Source: an uncultured Oscillospiraceae bacterium (GTDB taxonomy: Bacteria; Bacillota; Clostridia; Oscillospirales; Oscillospiraceae). From it: 64,000 nucleotides of DNA. A model generated the notes under the pieces. The model was not told where the DNA came from. It searched no databases and was given only the letters and a program-made list of their open reading frames with translations. How positions within the stretch are numbered: the stretch's first letter is position 1; each line of letters starts with the position of its first letter. This document shows positions 16,536 to 24,892 of the stretch, piece by piece. The stretch lies in the NCBI GenBank assembly GCA_905234625.1, contig CAJOIC010000002.1, positions 19,023 to 83,022 of the forward strand, written 5' to 3'. A program made the translations under genes and the position numbers.

Positions 16536-18341
16536 ATGCAGGCATTGATGCTGGCGGCCGGTATGGGCAAGCGCCTCGGCGCATATACGAACAACCAGAC
16601 CAAGTGCATGGTGAAGGTGGGGGGCAGGACCCTCCTGGAGCACGCCGCGGACGCTCTGCGGGAGGCGGGGATCCGCAGGTTCGTGATCGTCGTGGGCTAC
16701 GAAGGGGAGAAGCTGATGGCTTTTGCCCGGGAGAAGCTCGCGGATTTCGACCTGGAGTTCATCGTGAACGAGGACTATGCCACCACCAACAATATCTACT
16801 CCCTGTACATGGCCAGGGAGCAGCTGGCGGCGGACGATACGGTCCTTCTGGAGTCCGATCTCATCTATGAGCCCCGGCTCATCCGCATGCTGCTGGAAAC
16901 GGAGGCTCCCAACGTGGTGGCCGTGGCGAAGTACGAGCAGTGGATGGACGGCACCGTCACCCTGGTGGACGACGACGGCCTCATCCGGGAGTTCATCGAG
17001 AAGAAGGATTTCAGCTATGCCAGCGTCGACAAGTACTACAAGACGGTGAACGTCTATAAGCTCAGCCGCAGCTTCTGCGCGGAGCAGTACGTTCCCTTCC
17101 TGGAGGCATATATCCGCGCCTACGGGAAGAACCAGTACTATGAAATGGTCCTCAAAGCCCTGGCGCATCTGCCATTTGCGGGCCTGAAGGCCTTTGAGAT
17201 GGGGGATATCAAGTGGTATGAGATCGACGATGTGCAGGATCTGGACATCGCCAACACCCTCTTTGCCCGGCAGGAGGATCGGCTCCACGCCTATGAGCTG
17301 CATTTCGGCGGCTATTGGCGCTATGGGAACCTGAAGGACTTCTGCTACCTTGTGAATCCCTATTTTCCGCCGAAAAAGCTGCTGGATCAGATGATGTATT
17401 TCTATCCCACGCTGCTGACCCAGTACCCCTCCGGCATGAACACCCAGAAGCTCCTGGCGTCCAAGATGTTCGGGGTGAAGACGGACTATCTCCTGGTGGG
17501 GAACGGCGCCGCAGAGCTCATCAATACCCTGGGCAGGACCATGACCGGGAGGACGGCTCTTTCTATTCCGGCCTTCAACGAGTATATCCGCTGCTTCCCG
17601 GACTGCGAGATCGTGTCTCTGTCCGGGGAGGCGCACGACTACCGCTTCGAAATGGATGAGCTGCGAGAGGCGGCCAGCACCTGCGATAACCTTGTTCTCA
17701 TCAATCCCGATAATCCCTCCGGCGCGTTCCTGGAAAGGGCTCAGCTCCTGGAGCTGGCGGACCTCTGCGCGGAGCACGGCACGAAGCTGGTGGTGGACGA
17801 GTCCTTCGCGGATTTCGCGGACCCGGCTGTGCGCTATACCCTTCTGGACGATGATATCCTGGAGAAATACCCGAACCTTCTTGTCATGAAGAGTATCAGC
17901 AAGTCCTACGGTGTGCCGGGGCTTCGCCTGGGGGTCTGCGCCTGCGCGGACACGGCCTGGACGGAGCGGCTGCGGAGGCTGCTGCCCATCTGGAACATCA
18001 ACTCCTTCGCGGAGTATTTCTTCCAGATCTATGGGCTCTACGCAGGGCAGTACCAGGCGGCCTGCGACGCCATCGCCCTGCGTCGGGCGGAGATGACGGA
18101 GCGGCTGTCGAGATTTCCGTTCCTCACGCCCTATCCCTCCCAGGCAAACTACATTCTCTGCCGGGTGGACGGGATCGGCTCCAAGGAGCTGGCAGGCATT
18201 CTCCTGCGGGACGACGATCTCCTTATCAAGGATTTGTCCGAGAAAAACGGCTTCTCCGGCCGGAGCTTCATCCGGGTGGCCGTGCGGAACGAGGCGGATA
18301 ACGAGGCCCTCTACCGGGCGCTGGAGAAGATCAGACTGTAA
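16536..18341 (+). CDS. Fusion of sugar/choline-phosphate-type nucleotidyltransferase and class I PLP-dependent enzyme
   Basis: 601 residues. The N-terminal half (1 to about 245) is a LicC-like cytidylyl/nucleotidyltransferase: MLAAGMGKRLGAYTNNQTKCM is the nucleotide-binding loop, LLESDLIY the metal-binding strand, and WYEIDDVQDL the closing motif. The C-terminal half (about 260-601) is a fold-type I PLP enzyme closest in appearance to HisC/CobD: VGNGAAELI, INPDNPSG, VVDESFADF, and SISKSYGVPGLRLG with the PLP lysine. A fused nucleotidyltransferase and PLP enzyme could make and activate a small phospho-amine such as phosphoethanolamine or aminoethylphosphonate as a CDP derivative. That product is inference, since no phosphonate mutase is nearby. 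It is the fourth gene of the surface-polymer operon. Confidence 0.85.
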   Translation: MQALMLAAGMGKRLGAYTNNQTKCMVKVGGRTLLEHAADALREAGIRRFVIVVGYEGEKLMAFAREKLADFDLEFIVNEDYATTNNIYSLYMAREQLAADDTVLLESDLIYEPRLIRMLLETEAPNVVAVAKYEQWMDGTVTLVDDDGLIREFIEKKDFSYASVDKYYKTVNVYKLSRSFCAEQYVPFLEAYIRAYGKNQYYEMVLKALAHLPFAGLKAFEMGDIKWYEIDDVQDLDIANTLFARQEDRLHAYELHFGGYWRYGNLKDFCYLVNPYFPPKKLLDQMMYFYPTLLTQYPSGMNTQKLLASKMFGVKTDYLLVGNGAAELINTLGRTMTGRTALSIPAFNEYIRCFPDCEIVSLSGEAHDYRFEMDELREAASTCDNLVLINPDNPSGAFLERAQLLELADLCAEHGTKLVVDESFADFADPAVRYTLLDDDILEKYPNLLVMKSISKSYGVPGLRLGVCACADTAWTERLRRLLPIWNINSFAEYFFQIYGLYAGQYQAACDAIALRRAEMTERLSRFPFLTPYPSQANYILCRVDGIGSKELAGILLRDDDLLIKDLSEKNGFSGRSFIRVAVRNEADNEALYRALEKIRL

Positions 18342-18385
18342 GCAATACGGAAGATTTGCAAATCCTTCCGGCTGAACGATTTGAC

Positions 18386-18414
18386 TTGATTAATGCCGGA
18401 CGGGGTGTTATACT
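18386..18414 (+). promoter_or_regulatory. Sigma-A-type promoter before the small membrane protein
   Basis: TTGATT (18386-18391), a 17-base spacer, then TATACT (18409-18414), about 45 bases before the TTG start at 18459. It would let this gene be made independently of the operon upstream. Confidence 0.7.
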
Positions 18415-18458
18415 CAGTTAGATAACAAAACATTCAGAGAAGAAAGAAGGACAAAACC

Positions 18459-18797
18459 TTGAAAAAGCTACGTTTCGCGTTTTTCTTCACGGGAATGGCC
18501 GTGATGCTGATGATCCCTGCCGCCGCCTATGTGGATCCCTCCGTTACCTCCATGGCCATCCAGGCCATCGCAGGCGTCGTGGTAGCCGTGGCCGCCGTGG
18601 CGGGCGTCATGTGGAGCAAGGCCAAGAAGAAGGCCAAGCAGGTTCTGAACATCGACGAGAACGCCGGCAAGACCGTGGAGGACGAGGTCGTCGTTTTCGA
18701 TGACGAGACCAAAGAGAAGCTTGGGGAAGTCAAGGAAGCCGTGGCCGAGGCCAAGGAAGCCATTGACGAGCTCAAGGACACCGTCTCCGCAGAGTAA
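18459..18797 (+). CDS. Small secreted/membrane protein with charged C-terminal helix
   Basis: 112 residues of unknown function. A signal-like segment ends near residue 24 (AAAYVDPSV), a second hydrophobic helix (about 32-52, IQAIAGVVVAVAAVAGVMW) follows, then a Lys/Glu-rich helix (about 80-110) likely to form a coiled coil. The TTG start has AGAAGG 8 bases upstream. It has its own promoter but lies directly downstream of the surface-polymer operon. Partnership with those membrane enzymes is inference from position. Confidence 0.75.
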   Translation: MKKLRFAFFFTGMAVMLMIPAAAYVDPSVTSMAIQAIAGVVVAVAAVAGVMWSKAKKKAKQVLNIDENAGKTVEDEVVVFDDETKEKLGEVKEAVAEAKEAIDELKDTVSAE

Positions 18798-18811
18798 GCA
18801 TAGCCGCATAA

Positions 18812-18855
18812 CACGAAAACGCCCCGGAACGATAACGTTCCGGGGCGTTTTCGTG
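18812..18855. terminator. Bidirectional terminator at the end of the aromatic operon
   Basis: A perfect 20-bp stem (18812-18831 with 18836-18855) with loop ATAA. It ends the rightward small membrane gene and the leftward aroQ gene, whose stop is 6 bases away. Confidence 0.9.
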
Positions 18856-18860
18856 TGACC

Positions 18861-19298
18861 TCAGCTTTTTCCGTATTTATCCAGCAGATAGTCGATGGCC
18901 ATGATATAACCGTCGAAGCCGTAGCCCGCGTAGGTCTTCTCGCAGGCCATGCCGGCGTAGGAGATCTGGCGGAAGGCCTCCCGGGCGCTGATGTCTGACA
19001 GATGCACCTCCACCGCCGGGAGCGCCACGGCCTTGAGGGCGTCCAGAATGGCGACGCTGGTGTGGGTATAGGCCGCGGGGTTTATGACAATGGCGTCCAC
19101 GACCCGGTAGGCGGACTGGATCATATCCACCAGCACCCCCTCGTGGTTCGACTGGAAGATCTCGCACTCCACGTTCCGGGCGTCACAGGCGGCGCGGATG
19201 GTGTCCTCCAGGGCGGCATAGGTCTGCCTGCCGTAGATATCCGGCTCGCGGATGCCGAGCATGTTGAGGTTGGGGCCGTTCAAAAACAGGATCTTCAT
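18861..19298 (-). CDS. aroQ: 3-dehydroquinate dehydratase, type II
   Basis: 145 residues, the normal size for this dodecameric enzyme, which converts 3-dehydroquinate to 3-dehydroshikimate (step 3 of the shikimate pathway). Visible family motifs are LFLNGPNLNMLG at the N terminus with the following active-site Tyr loop (EPDIYGRQTY), FQSNHEG, INPAAYTHTS, and VHLSDISAREAFR with the substrate-binding His/Ser. The start ATG at 19298 overlaps the aroE-aroK stop as ATGA, so it is the last, translationally coupled gene of the aromatic operon, with a strong terminator 6 bases after its stop. Confidence 0.96.
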   Translation of the reverse strand: MKILFLNGPNLNMLGIREPDIYGRQTYAALEDTIRAACDARNVECEIFQSNHEGVLVDMIQSAYRVVDAIVINPAAYTHTSVAILDALKAVALPAVEVHLSDISAREAFRQISYAGMACEKTYAGYGFDGYIMAIDYLLDKYGKS

Positions 19299-20518
19299 CG
19301 GATCGCCTCCCATATTTTCGTTACTGTGTGATAGATGACCTCATCGCTGTCGACGGTGATGTCGGCAAAGGCGGCGTATTTGTCCTTTCGCTGTTCGTAC
19401 AGGGTCTCCGGGGCGTTCCGCTGAGAGAGGGGCCGTCCCGCCGTGGGCAGGTTCTTCAGATCCCGCCGCAGCCATACGATGACGCCGTTCTGATGGAGCA
19501 GGGGGTAGTTTTCCTGCCGGGTGACACAGCCGCCCCCGGTGGCTATGATGGCGCCGGAGCCCATACCCAGGCGGGACAGCACGGCGGTCTCCCGGCGGCG
19601 GAAGCCCTCCTCGCCCTCAGACGCGAAGATCTCCGGGATGGTCATGCCCGCCTCCTCCGCCAGCACCGTATCGGCGTCGATGAAGGGCCTGCCCAGCTTC
19701 CGCGCCAGACGGCGGCCCACGGTGGATTTGCCGCAGCCGGGCATGCCGATGAGGATGATGTTCCGCATCTGCCGCTCCAGGATGTCCGCGATCTCACGCA
19801 CCCGGCTGTCAGGGATGGCGGTTTTTGCGAACTGCTCCGCGCTCCTGCGTGCCTGAGCCACCAGCATGATGAGACCGCCCGCGTGGGGGATGCCCCGGGC
19901 TTCCGCGTCCAGGAGGAGCTTCGTGCGGGCTGGATTATACACCACGTCCAGCACCGCCTCGCAGGCGGGAAAACGGTCCAGCTCCGCGGGAGATACCCCC
20001 GTGTTAGGGTACATGCCCAGGGGCGTGGCGTTCACCAGTATGCTGGCGTCGGCGTGCCTGTCGAGATTGTCATAGTTGTCGGCCCCGGAGCGGGATATGT
20101 TCACGATGGGGTCCGCCCCCAGGTCCCGCAGCGCCGCGATCACGGCCAGGGACGCGCCGCCGGAGCCGAAGACCAGGGCCTTCTTTCCTGACACGGGGAC
20201 GCCGCACTGCTCCGTCATGGCGACGAAACCCGCGTAATCGGTGTTGTCCCCGAACCAGCCGGAGGGCGTCTTCACCAGGGTGTTCACGCTGCCGATGGCC
20301 CGGGCCGCGTCCGACAGAGCCGTGCAGAAGGGGACCACCGTCTTTTTGTAAGGGATCGTCACGTTCATCCCGGCAAGGTCCGTTTCCGCCAGGAACTCCG
20401 CCACCTGCTCCGGCTCCTTTTCGATGAGGGCGTAGTCGTATCCGCACAGGAGGGTATGTATCTGCGGGGACCAGGAATGGCCCAGCTTCTGCCCGAGAAG
20501 TCCGAACTTATCCGCCAT
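19295..20518 (-). CDS. aroE/aroK: Fused shikimate dehydrogenase and shikimate kinase
   Basis: 407 residues catalysing two consecutive shikimate steps. Residues 1 to about 245 are shikimate dehydrogenase (AroE): LGHSWSPQIH substrate loop, NVTIPYKK with the catalytic Lys, GDNTDYAGF, and VFGSGGAS as the NADP-binding glycine loop. Residues about 251-407 are shikimate kinase (AroK): P-loop GMPGCGKST at 258-266, the DADxxLxxxxGMTIPEIFASEGE region, and GGGCVTR. The halves join without an extra Met-rich linker or stop, so this looks like a genuine bifunctional protein rather than an error. It overlaps chorismate mutase by 11 bases and aroQ by 4. Confidence 0.95.
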   Translation of the reverse strand: MADKFGLLGQKLGHSWSPQIHTLLCGYDYALIEKEPEQVAEFLAETDLAGMNVTIPYKKTVVPFCTALSDAARAIGSVNTLVKTPSGWFGDNTDYAGFVAMTEQCGVPVSGKKALVFGSGGASLAVIAALRDLGADPIVNISRSGADNYDNLDRHADASILVNATPLGMYPNTGVSPAELDRFPACEAVLDVVYNPARTKLLLDAEARGIPHAGGLIMLVAQARRSAEQFAKTAIPDSRVREIADILERQMRNIILIGMPGCGKSTVGRRLARKLGRPFIDADTVLAEEAGMTIPEIFASEGEEGFRRRETAVLSRLGMGSGAIIATGGGCVTRQENYPLLHQNGVIVWLRRDLKNLPTAGRPLSQRNAPETLYEQRKDKYAAFADITVDSDEVIYHTVTKIWEAIR

Positions 20519-20786
20519 GACGATCCTCCATGCACCGCGCCTGATGGCTGCGGCTGGCAGCCAGTATGGCGGTGAAAACGTCCGCGATGAGGTCCGCGGT
20601 CTCTTTCCGGCATTGGGACCGGACGGCGTCCAGCTTCACCTGCTCCCGGGCCGTGTCCAGGATGGCAAGGCCCGCGTCCTGCTTGTAGGCCGCGATGCCC
20701 GCAGCCACGTCCATGCGCGCCTCCAGAAGGGCGATGATCTCCCGATCCAGCGCGTCGATACGTTCGCGGTATTCCGTCAACTCCAT
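20508..20786 (-). CDS. Chorismate mutase, AroQ (all-helical) class
   Basis: 92 residues. Converts chorismate to prephenate, the branch toward Phe and Tyr. The N-terminal helix ELTEYRERIDALDREIIALLEARM carries the family's RxxIDxLDxxIxxLLxxRM pattern with the active-site Arg, and a later segment LAILDTAREQVKL matches the second conserved block. It is a free-standing mutase, not fused to a dehydratase or dehydrogenase. It overlaps aroC by 10 bases and has GGAGGG 6 bases upstream; its own end overlaps aroE-aroK. Confidence 0.93.
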   Translation of the reverse strand: MELTEYRERIDALDREIIALLEARMDVAAGIAAYKQDAGLAILDTAREQVKLDAVRSQCRKETADLIADVFTAILAASRSHQARCMEDRHGG

Positions 20787-21787
20787 GCTTTTCCCTCCAG
20801 CAGCGCGTCGTATAGGGCGCAGGCGGCGGCGGCCTCCACCACGGGCACCGCCCGGGGGACGATGCAGGGGTCATGGCGACCCCTGACGGTGAGCCTTACG
20901 TTCTTGCCGGTCGTGAGATCGACGCTGTCCTGCTCTAGACCGATCGACGGCGTGGGCTTGAACGCAGCGCGGAAGACGATGGGAGCGCCGGTGGTAATGC
21001 CGCCCAGGATGCCTCCGGCGTTGTTCGTTCGGACCCGGACGCGGCCGTTTTCATCATAATAATACGGGTCATTGTTCTCGCTGCCGCGCATTCCGGCGGC
21101 GGCAAAGCCCGCGCCGAACTCCACGCCCTTCACGGCGGGGATGCCGAAAACAGCCTGGGCGATGCGATTTTCCATGCCGCCGAACATGGGCTCGCCGAGC
21201 CCCGCCGGCATACCCTCGCAGACGCATTCGACGACGCCGCCCACGGAGTCGCCCGTGTCCTTGGCCCTCTGCATAGCTTCGGTCATCTTGACGCTGTCCG
21301 TTTCGCCTCCGATGGCGGCGATCCGCGCCCGGACGGTGATGCCCTCCTGTTCCAGAAGCTGCAGGGCGAGGCCTCCGGCGATGCACAGCGGCGCTGTGAG
21401 ACGCCCGGAGAACTGACCGCCTCCGGCCACGTCCCGGGCGTTTCCGTACTTTACCCATGCGGGGTAGTCCGCGTGTCCCGGACGGGGCACCCGGCGCAGC
21501 TCGTCATAGTCGGCAGAGCGGGTGTTTGTGTTTTGGATGACGGCAGTCAGGGGAGCGCCGCAGGTGACGCCGTCCGCGAGACCTGAAAGGATCTCCGGGG
21601 TGTCCGCCTCCTTCCGTGTGGTGGAGAAGGGGCCGTTTCCCGGCGCCCGTCGGGCCAGGAACGCCGTCAGCTTCTCCATATCAGGCGCAAAGCCGGCGGG
21701 CAGGCCCTCAACGGTGACGCCGATGGCGGGGGCGTGGGATTGGCCCCAAATGGTGAAGCGGTACAGGCTGCCGAATGAATTACCCAT
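20777..21787 (-). CDS. aroC: Chorismate synthase
   Basis: 336 residues. Converts 5-enolpyruvylshikimate-3-phosphate to chorismate using reduced FMN. Visible signatures are GNSFGSLYRFTIWGQSHAPAIGV at the N terminus (active-site His), DYDELRRVPRPGHADYPAWVKYG, the ARDVAGGGQFSGR segment, and the C-terminal RGRHDPCIVPRAVPVVEA. The length is slightly short of the roughly 350-360 usual in bacteria but complete. Its ATG overlaps the aroA stop by one base (TAATG), and its stop overlaps the chorismate mutase start. Confidence 0.97.
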   Translation of the reverse strand: MGNSFGSLYRFTIWGQSHAPAIGVTVEGLPAGFAPDMEKLTAFLARRAPGNGPFSTTRKEADTPEILSGLADGVTCGAPLTAVIQNTNTRSADYDELRRVPRPGHADYPAWVKYGNARDVAGGGQFSGRLTAPLCIAGGLALQLLEQEGITVRARIAAIGGETDSVKMTEAMQRAKDTGDSVGGVVECVCEGMPAGLGEPMFGGMENRIAQAVFGIPAVKGVEFGAGFAAAGMRGSENNDPYYYDENGRVRVRTNNAGGILGGITTGAPIVFRAAFKPTPSIGLEQDSVDLTTGKNVRLTVRGRHDPCIVPRAVPVVEAAAACALYDALLEGKAWS

Positions 21788-23010
21788 TACTTGTCCTCCA
21801 GGATGACGTTTCCGCCGAGACGCTTGTAGTCGTCCCAGAACGCGGGATAGGATTTGTTTACCGCCTCTGCGCCGTGCAGGATCACGGGAGCATCGCAGGC
21901 CAGCGCGGCTACGGCGGCGCTCATGGCGATACGGTGATCGTTGACGCTGGAGACCTCGCCTCCCGAAAGCCGGGAGACGCCGGTGACGGTGAGCCCGTCC
22001 GGCAGCTCTTCGACCCTGCCGCCCAGGGCGGAGATCAGCGCTGCGGTGGAGGCGAGGCGGTCGCTCTCCTTGATGCGCAGGCGCTCGGCGTTCATGAAGC
22101 GGGTGACGCCGGGACTGACGGACGCCAGCACCGCCAGGACCGGCACAAGGTCCGGGATATCCCGACAGTCCACAGCGGCGCTGCCGGCGGCGATGCGAAG
22201 GGAGACGCGCTCCACGGCCTTGTCCCCCTGGGGAGAATCGGGATCAAGGCCGGTGATGCTCAGGGTACCGCCCAGGATGCGGTCCGCGCAAATCCAGAAG
22301 GCGGCGTTGGACCAGTCGCCCTCCACACGGGTCTCCCCGGGGGAGACATACCGCTGTCCTGCCGGGAGGGTATAGACCCCGTCCGAGAGAGCGGCCTCCA
22401 CGCTGAAGGCTCTCAGTGCCTTGACGGTCATGTCCAGGTAGGCCGTGGATTCTGCTGCGCCGGTGAGGCGGATGCGGCTCTCGGAGCCCAGGAGCGGCAG
22501 CGCGAAGAGCAGGCCGCTGATGAACTGGGAGGAGATGTTTGCCGCCATGGTATAGTCCCCGGCGGAAAGGGCGCCCGCCTTCACGCGGATGGTGTCCTCC
22601 GTGGGGCGGGACATCACGGCGCCGTGGCGCTCAAGCTCCTCCCAGAGGGGGGACAGGGGGCGCTCCGGCAGCCGTCCGTGCATGACAATGGTGGTATCGA
22701 CGCCCAGCGCACAGACCACCGGCAGCAGAAAACGCAGTGTAGAGCCGGATTCGCCGCAGTCGATGACGGCGGCGGCAGGCCTTTCCCGGATGGGGTCCAC
22801 GGTGAACATGCCGTCCCCATAGGATATGTCCGCACCCAGGGCCCGCATGCAGGCGGCGGTGGCCTCGATATCGGCGGAGAGAGTGGCGCAGCGGACGCGG
22901 GTCGTCCGGTCCGACAATGCCGCGCAGATCAGGAGCCGATGCGCTTGGCTCTTGGAGGCGATGGCCTCGATCTCTCCGGAAAGGGTCGAAGGATGGATCG
23001 TTGCTCTCAT
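21787..23010 (-). CDS. aroA: 3-phosphoshikimate 1-carboxyvinyltransferase (EPSP synthase)
   Basis: 407 residues. Adds enolpyruvate from PEP to shikimate-3-phosphate. Visible motifs are IASKSQAHRLLICAAL (substrate Lys/Ser/Arg), DCGESGSTLRFLLPV, the SSQFISGLLFALPLL block, MNAERLRIKESDRL, and NDHRIAMSAAVAALAC near the end. DCGESGSTLRF has Glu-Ser where many enzymes have Gly-Thr/Asn, a change seen in some Firmicutes sequences; glyphosate tolerance is not predicted from this alone. ATG at 23010 overlaps the aroB stop (ATGA). The longer frame upstream has no ribosome binding site and overlaps aroB. Confidence 0.96.
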   Translation of the reverse strand: MRATIHPSTLSGEIEAIASKSQAHRLLICAALSDRTTRVRCATLSADIEATAACMRALGADISYGDGMFTVDPIRERPAAAVIDCGESGSTLRFLLPVVCALGVDTTIVMHGRLPERPLSPLWEELERHGAVMSRPTEDTIRVKAGALSAGDYTMAANISSQFISGLLFALPLLGSESRIRLTGAAESTAYLDMTVKALRAFSVEAALSDGVYTLPAGQRYVSPGETRVEGDWSNAAFWICADRILGGTLSITGLDPDSPQGDKAVERVSLRIAAGSAAVDCRDIPDLVPVLAVLASVSPGVTRFMNAERLRIKESDRLASTAALISALGGRVEELPDGLTVTGVSRLSGGEVSSVNDHRIAMSAAVAALACDAPVILHGAEAVNKSYPAFWDDYKRLGGNVILEDK

Positions 23011-24062
23011 AGGCCGCTCTCCATGAAGATCCGCAGCGCCGCTTCGTCCATGGGGCGGATGGAGCAATGGCCGATCCTCTCGGGGACGATGACGTTTACC
23101 GTGCCGCCGGAGCGCTTTTTGTCCGACAGCATGACGGGCAGGAGAGTGTCGATGGATAGCTCTGTGCGGGTGGGAAGCCCCAGCTTTTCCAGCAGAGCCT
23201 CCACGGCCCCCGGAAGGAAATCGCCGCAGATCCCGGCTTTAGCGGCGGCACGGCATACGGTGGCGGTGCCGATGGCGACGGATTTTCCGTGGGAGAGAGA
23301 AAAATCGGAGCAGGCCTCTACCGCGTGGCCCAGGGTGTGCCCCAGGTTCAGAAGTCCCCGCTTTCCCGTGTCGAACTCGTCCGCAGCCACGATGTCCCGC
23401 TTGTGCTGGACGCAGCGGGCGATGACCGTCTCCGGGTCGAAGGCTTTCCCCGCGTGATACAGGGTGGAAAACAGGGCGGGATCGAAGAGGATGGCGGTCT
23501 TTGCCGCCTCCGCGCAGCCGTCTGCGAAAACAACCTCCGGCAGGGTCGCCAGGGAGTCCGTGTCACACAGGACACAGCGGGGCTGCCAGAAGGCGCCCAT
23601 GAGGTTCTTCCCGGCGGGCAGGTCCACGGCGGTCTTGCCGCCCACGGAGGAATCCACCGCCGCAAGAAGCGTGGTGGGGCATTGGATATAGGCGATGCCC
23701 CGCATATACACCGCCGCGGCAAAGCCTGTCAGATCTCCCACCATGCCGCCCCCCAGGGCCGCGAGGGCGTCGGAGCGGGTCATGTGCTTCTCGGTGAGGA
23801 AATTCAGGAGGGCCACGAGACTGCCGGTATTTTTCGAGGCCTCTCCGTGGGGGACTACATAGGTCTCCACGTCAAAGCCCGCGTCCGACAGGGCCCTGAC
23901 GGCTGTCTGACCGTGGAGGGGGAAGACGGTGTCGTCCGAGACGACGGTCACGGTCTTGGCCTTGGGCACCAACGTCCTCATTCGCTCGCCCAAAAGGGAG
24001 AGAGCGCCGCTTCCGATCTCCACCCGGTAGGGGGTGGAGGCGGACACTTCGATGACCTTCAT
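23007..24062 (-). CDS. aroB: 3-dehydroquinate synthase
   Basis: 351 residues, the normal length. Cyclises DAHP to 3-dehydroquinate with NAD and a divalent metal. Visible motifs are the N-terminal nucleotide fold (VSDDTVFPLHG), ALGGGMVGDLTGFAAAVYMRGI (NAD binding), CPTTLLAAVDSSVGGKTAVDLPAGKN (active site), and LLNLGHTLGHAVEACSDFSLSHGKSVAIG with the metal-ligand His pair. ATG 24062 overlaps the tyrA stop as ATGA; the frame is open for another 116 codons upstream, but that stretch is Arg/His-rich noise opposite tyrA. Confidence 0.96.
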   Translation of the reverse strand: MKVIEVSASTPYRVEIGSGALSLLGERMRTLVPKAKTVTVVSDDTVFPLHGQTAVRALSDAGFDVETYVVPHGEASKNTGSLVALLNFLTEKHMTRSDALAALGGGMVGDLTGFAAAVYMRGIAYIQCPTTLLAAVDSSVGGKTAVDLPAGKNLMGAFWQPRCVLCDTDSLATLPEVVFADGCAEAAKTAILFDPALFSTLYHAGKAFDPETVIARCVQHKRDIVAADEFDTGKRGLLNLGHTLGHAVEACSDFSLSHGKSVAIGTATVCRAAAKAGICGDFLPGAVEALLEKLGLPTRTELSIDTLLPVMLSDKKRSGGTVNVIVPERIGHCSIRPMDEAALRIFMESGL

Positions 24063-24892
24063 CCGTCGATCTCCTCCTTTCTGAGCTTGCCCTCCTGCAG
24101 GAGCTCCCGGAGGGCGGGGCGGTCGTCGTCCGCGATGGCGTCGCGGTATTTCGTGAGGTTTTCTATGATGATATCCATTTCGCCGAGCATGTTCTCCCGG
24201 TTCTGGAGTATGAGCTCCGCCCACATGTCGGCGTTCAGCCAGGCGACCCGGGTCATGTCCCGGTAGCTCCCGGCTGAGAAGCCCTTGTGTCATCCGGCGG
24301 TGGGGCTTTTGATGTAGGCGTTTGACACCACGTGGGCCAGCTGAGAGGTGAAGGCGATCATCTCGTCGTGAGCCTCTGCGGTTGTGACGCTGAAGCGTCC
24401 GAAGCCGCAAGGCTTCAAGAGGCGCTTAATGCGGGCCAAAAGCTCGATATCGTCGTACACCGGCGGCACGATGACCATGGGGGCCCGGTCGAAGAGCGTG
24501 GCCTTGGCGTATTTGAGGCCGGAAAACTGAGTGCCTGCCATGGGATGCCCGCCCACGAAAGTGAAGCCGTGCTCCTTCGCCATGGCAAAGCCGATGTCAC
24601 AGATCTCCTTTTTCGTGCCGCCGCAGTCCATGACGATGCCGGTCTTGGAGAAATCGTCCGCGTGCGCTCGGAGATAGTCGATGCAGGTCTCGGGATAGGA
24701 CGCCAGCAGGACGAGCTCGCAGTCCCTGAGTTTGACCGGGGTGAGGATCCCGTCGATATATCCGGCGAGAAGGGCGAAATCCGCCGTTGCTTCGGTTCTG
24801 GCGCAGCCCAGAACGGTGACGGACTCGTCCCGGTGGAAGGCCATGGCCAGGGAGCCTCCGATGAGGCCGAGGCCGACGATGCCGACGGTCAT
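24059..24892 (-). pseudogene. tyrA: Prephenate dehydrogenase with an in-frame TGA stop
   Basis: NAD(P)-dependent conversion of prephenate to 4-hydroxyphenylpyruvate for Tyr synthesis. The N-terminal Rossmann loop is VGIVGLGLIGGSLA, and VMDCGGTKKEI and GGHPMAGTQFSGL (catalytic His) follow. After ...YIKSPTAG a TGA at 24292-24290 interrupts the gene, yet the next codons continue in the same frame as HKGFSAGSYRDMTRVAWLNADMW, the expected rest of the family, to a stop at 24059. Reading through would give about 277 residues, normal for a short TyrA. One base change (for example from CGA or GGA) explains it. The gene may be dead, a sequencing error, or read through. Neighbours overlap at both ends (ATGA), so the operon is otherwise intact. 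Confidence 0.85.

Noticed and set aside
13485..17777. A leftward frame open for about 1430 codons
   Set aside because: It lies opposite four well-supported rightward genes, is His/Val/Leu/Gly-rich noise and has no domain; it is a by-product of GC-rich codon use.
24290..24292. Selenocysteine codon in tyrA
   Set aside because: No SECIS-like stem-loop with a suitable apex was evident after it, and no selenoprotein TyrA family is known to me; a nonsense change or read error is simpler.
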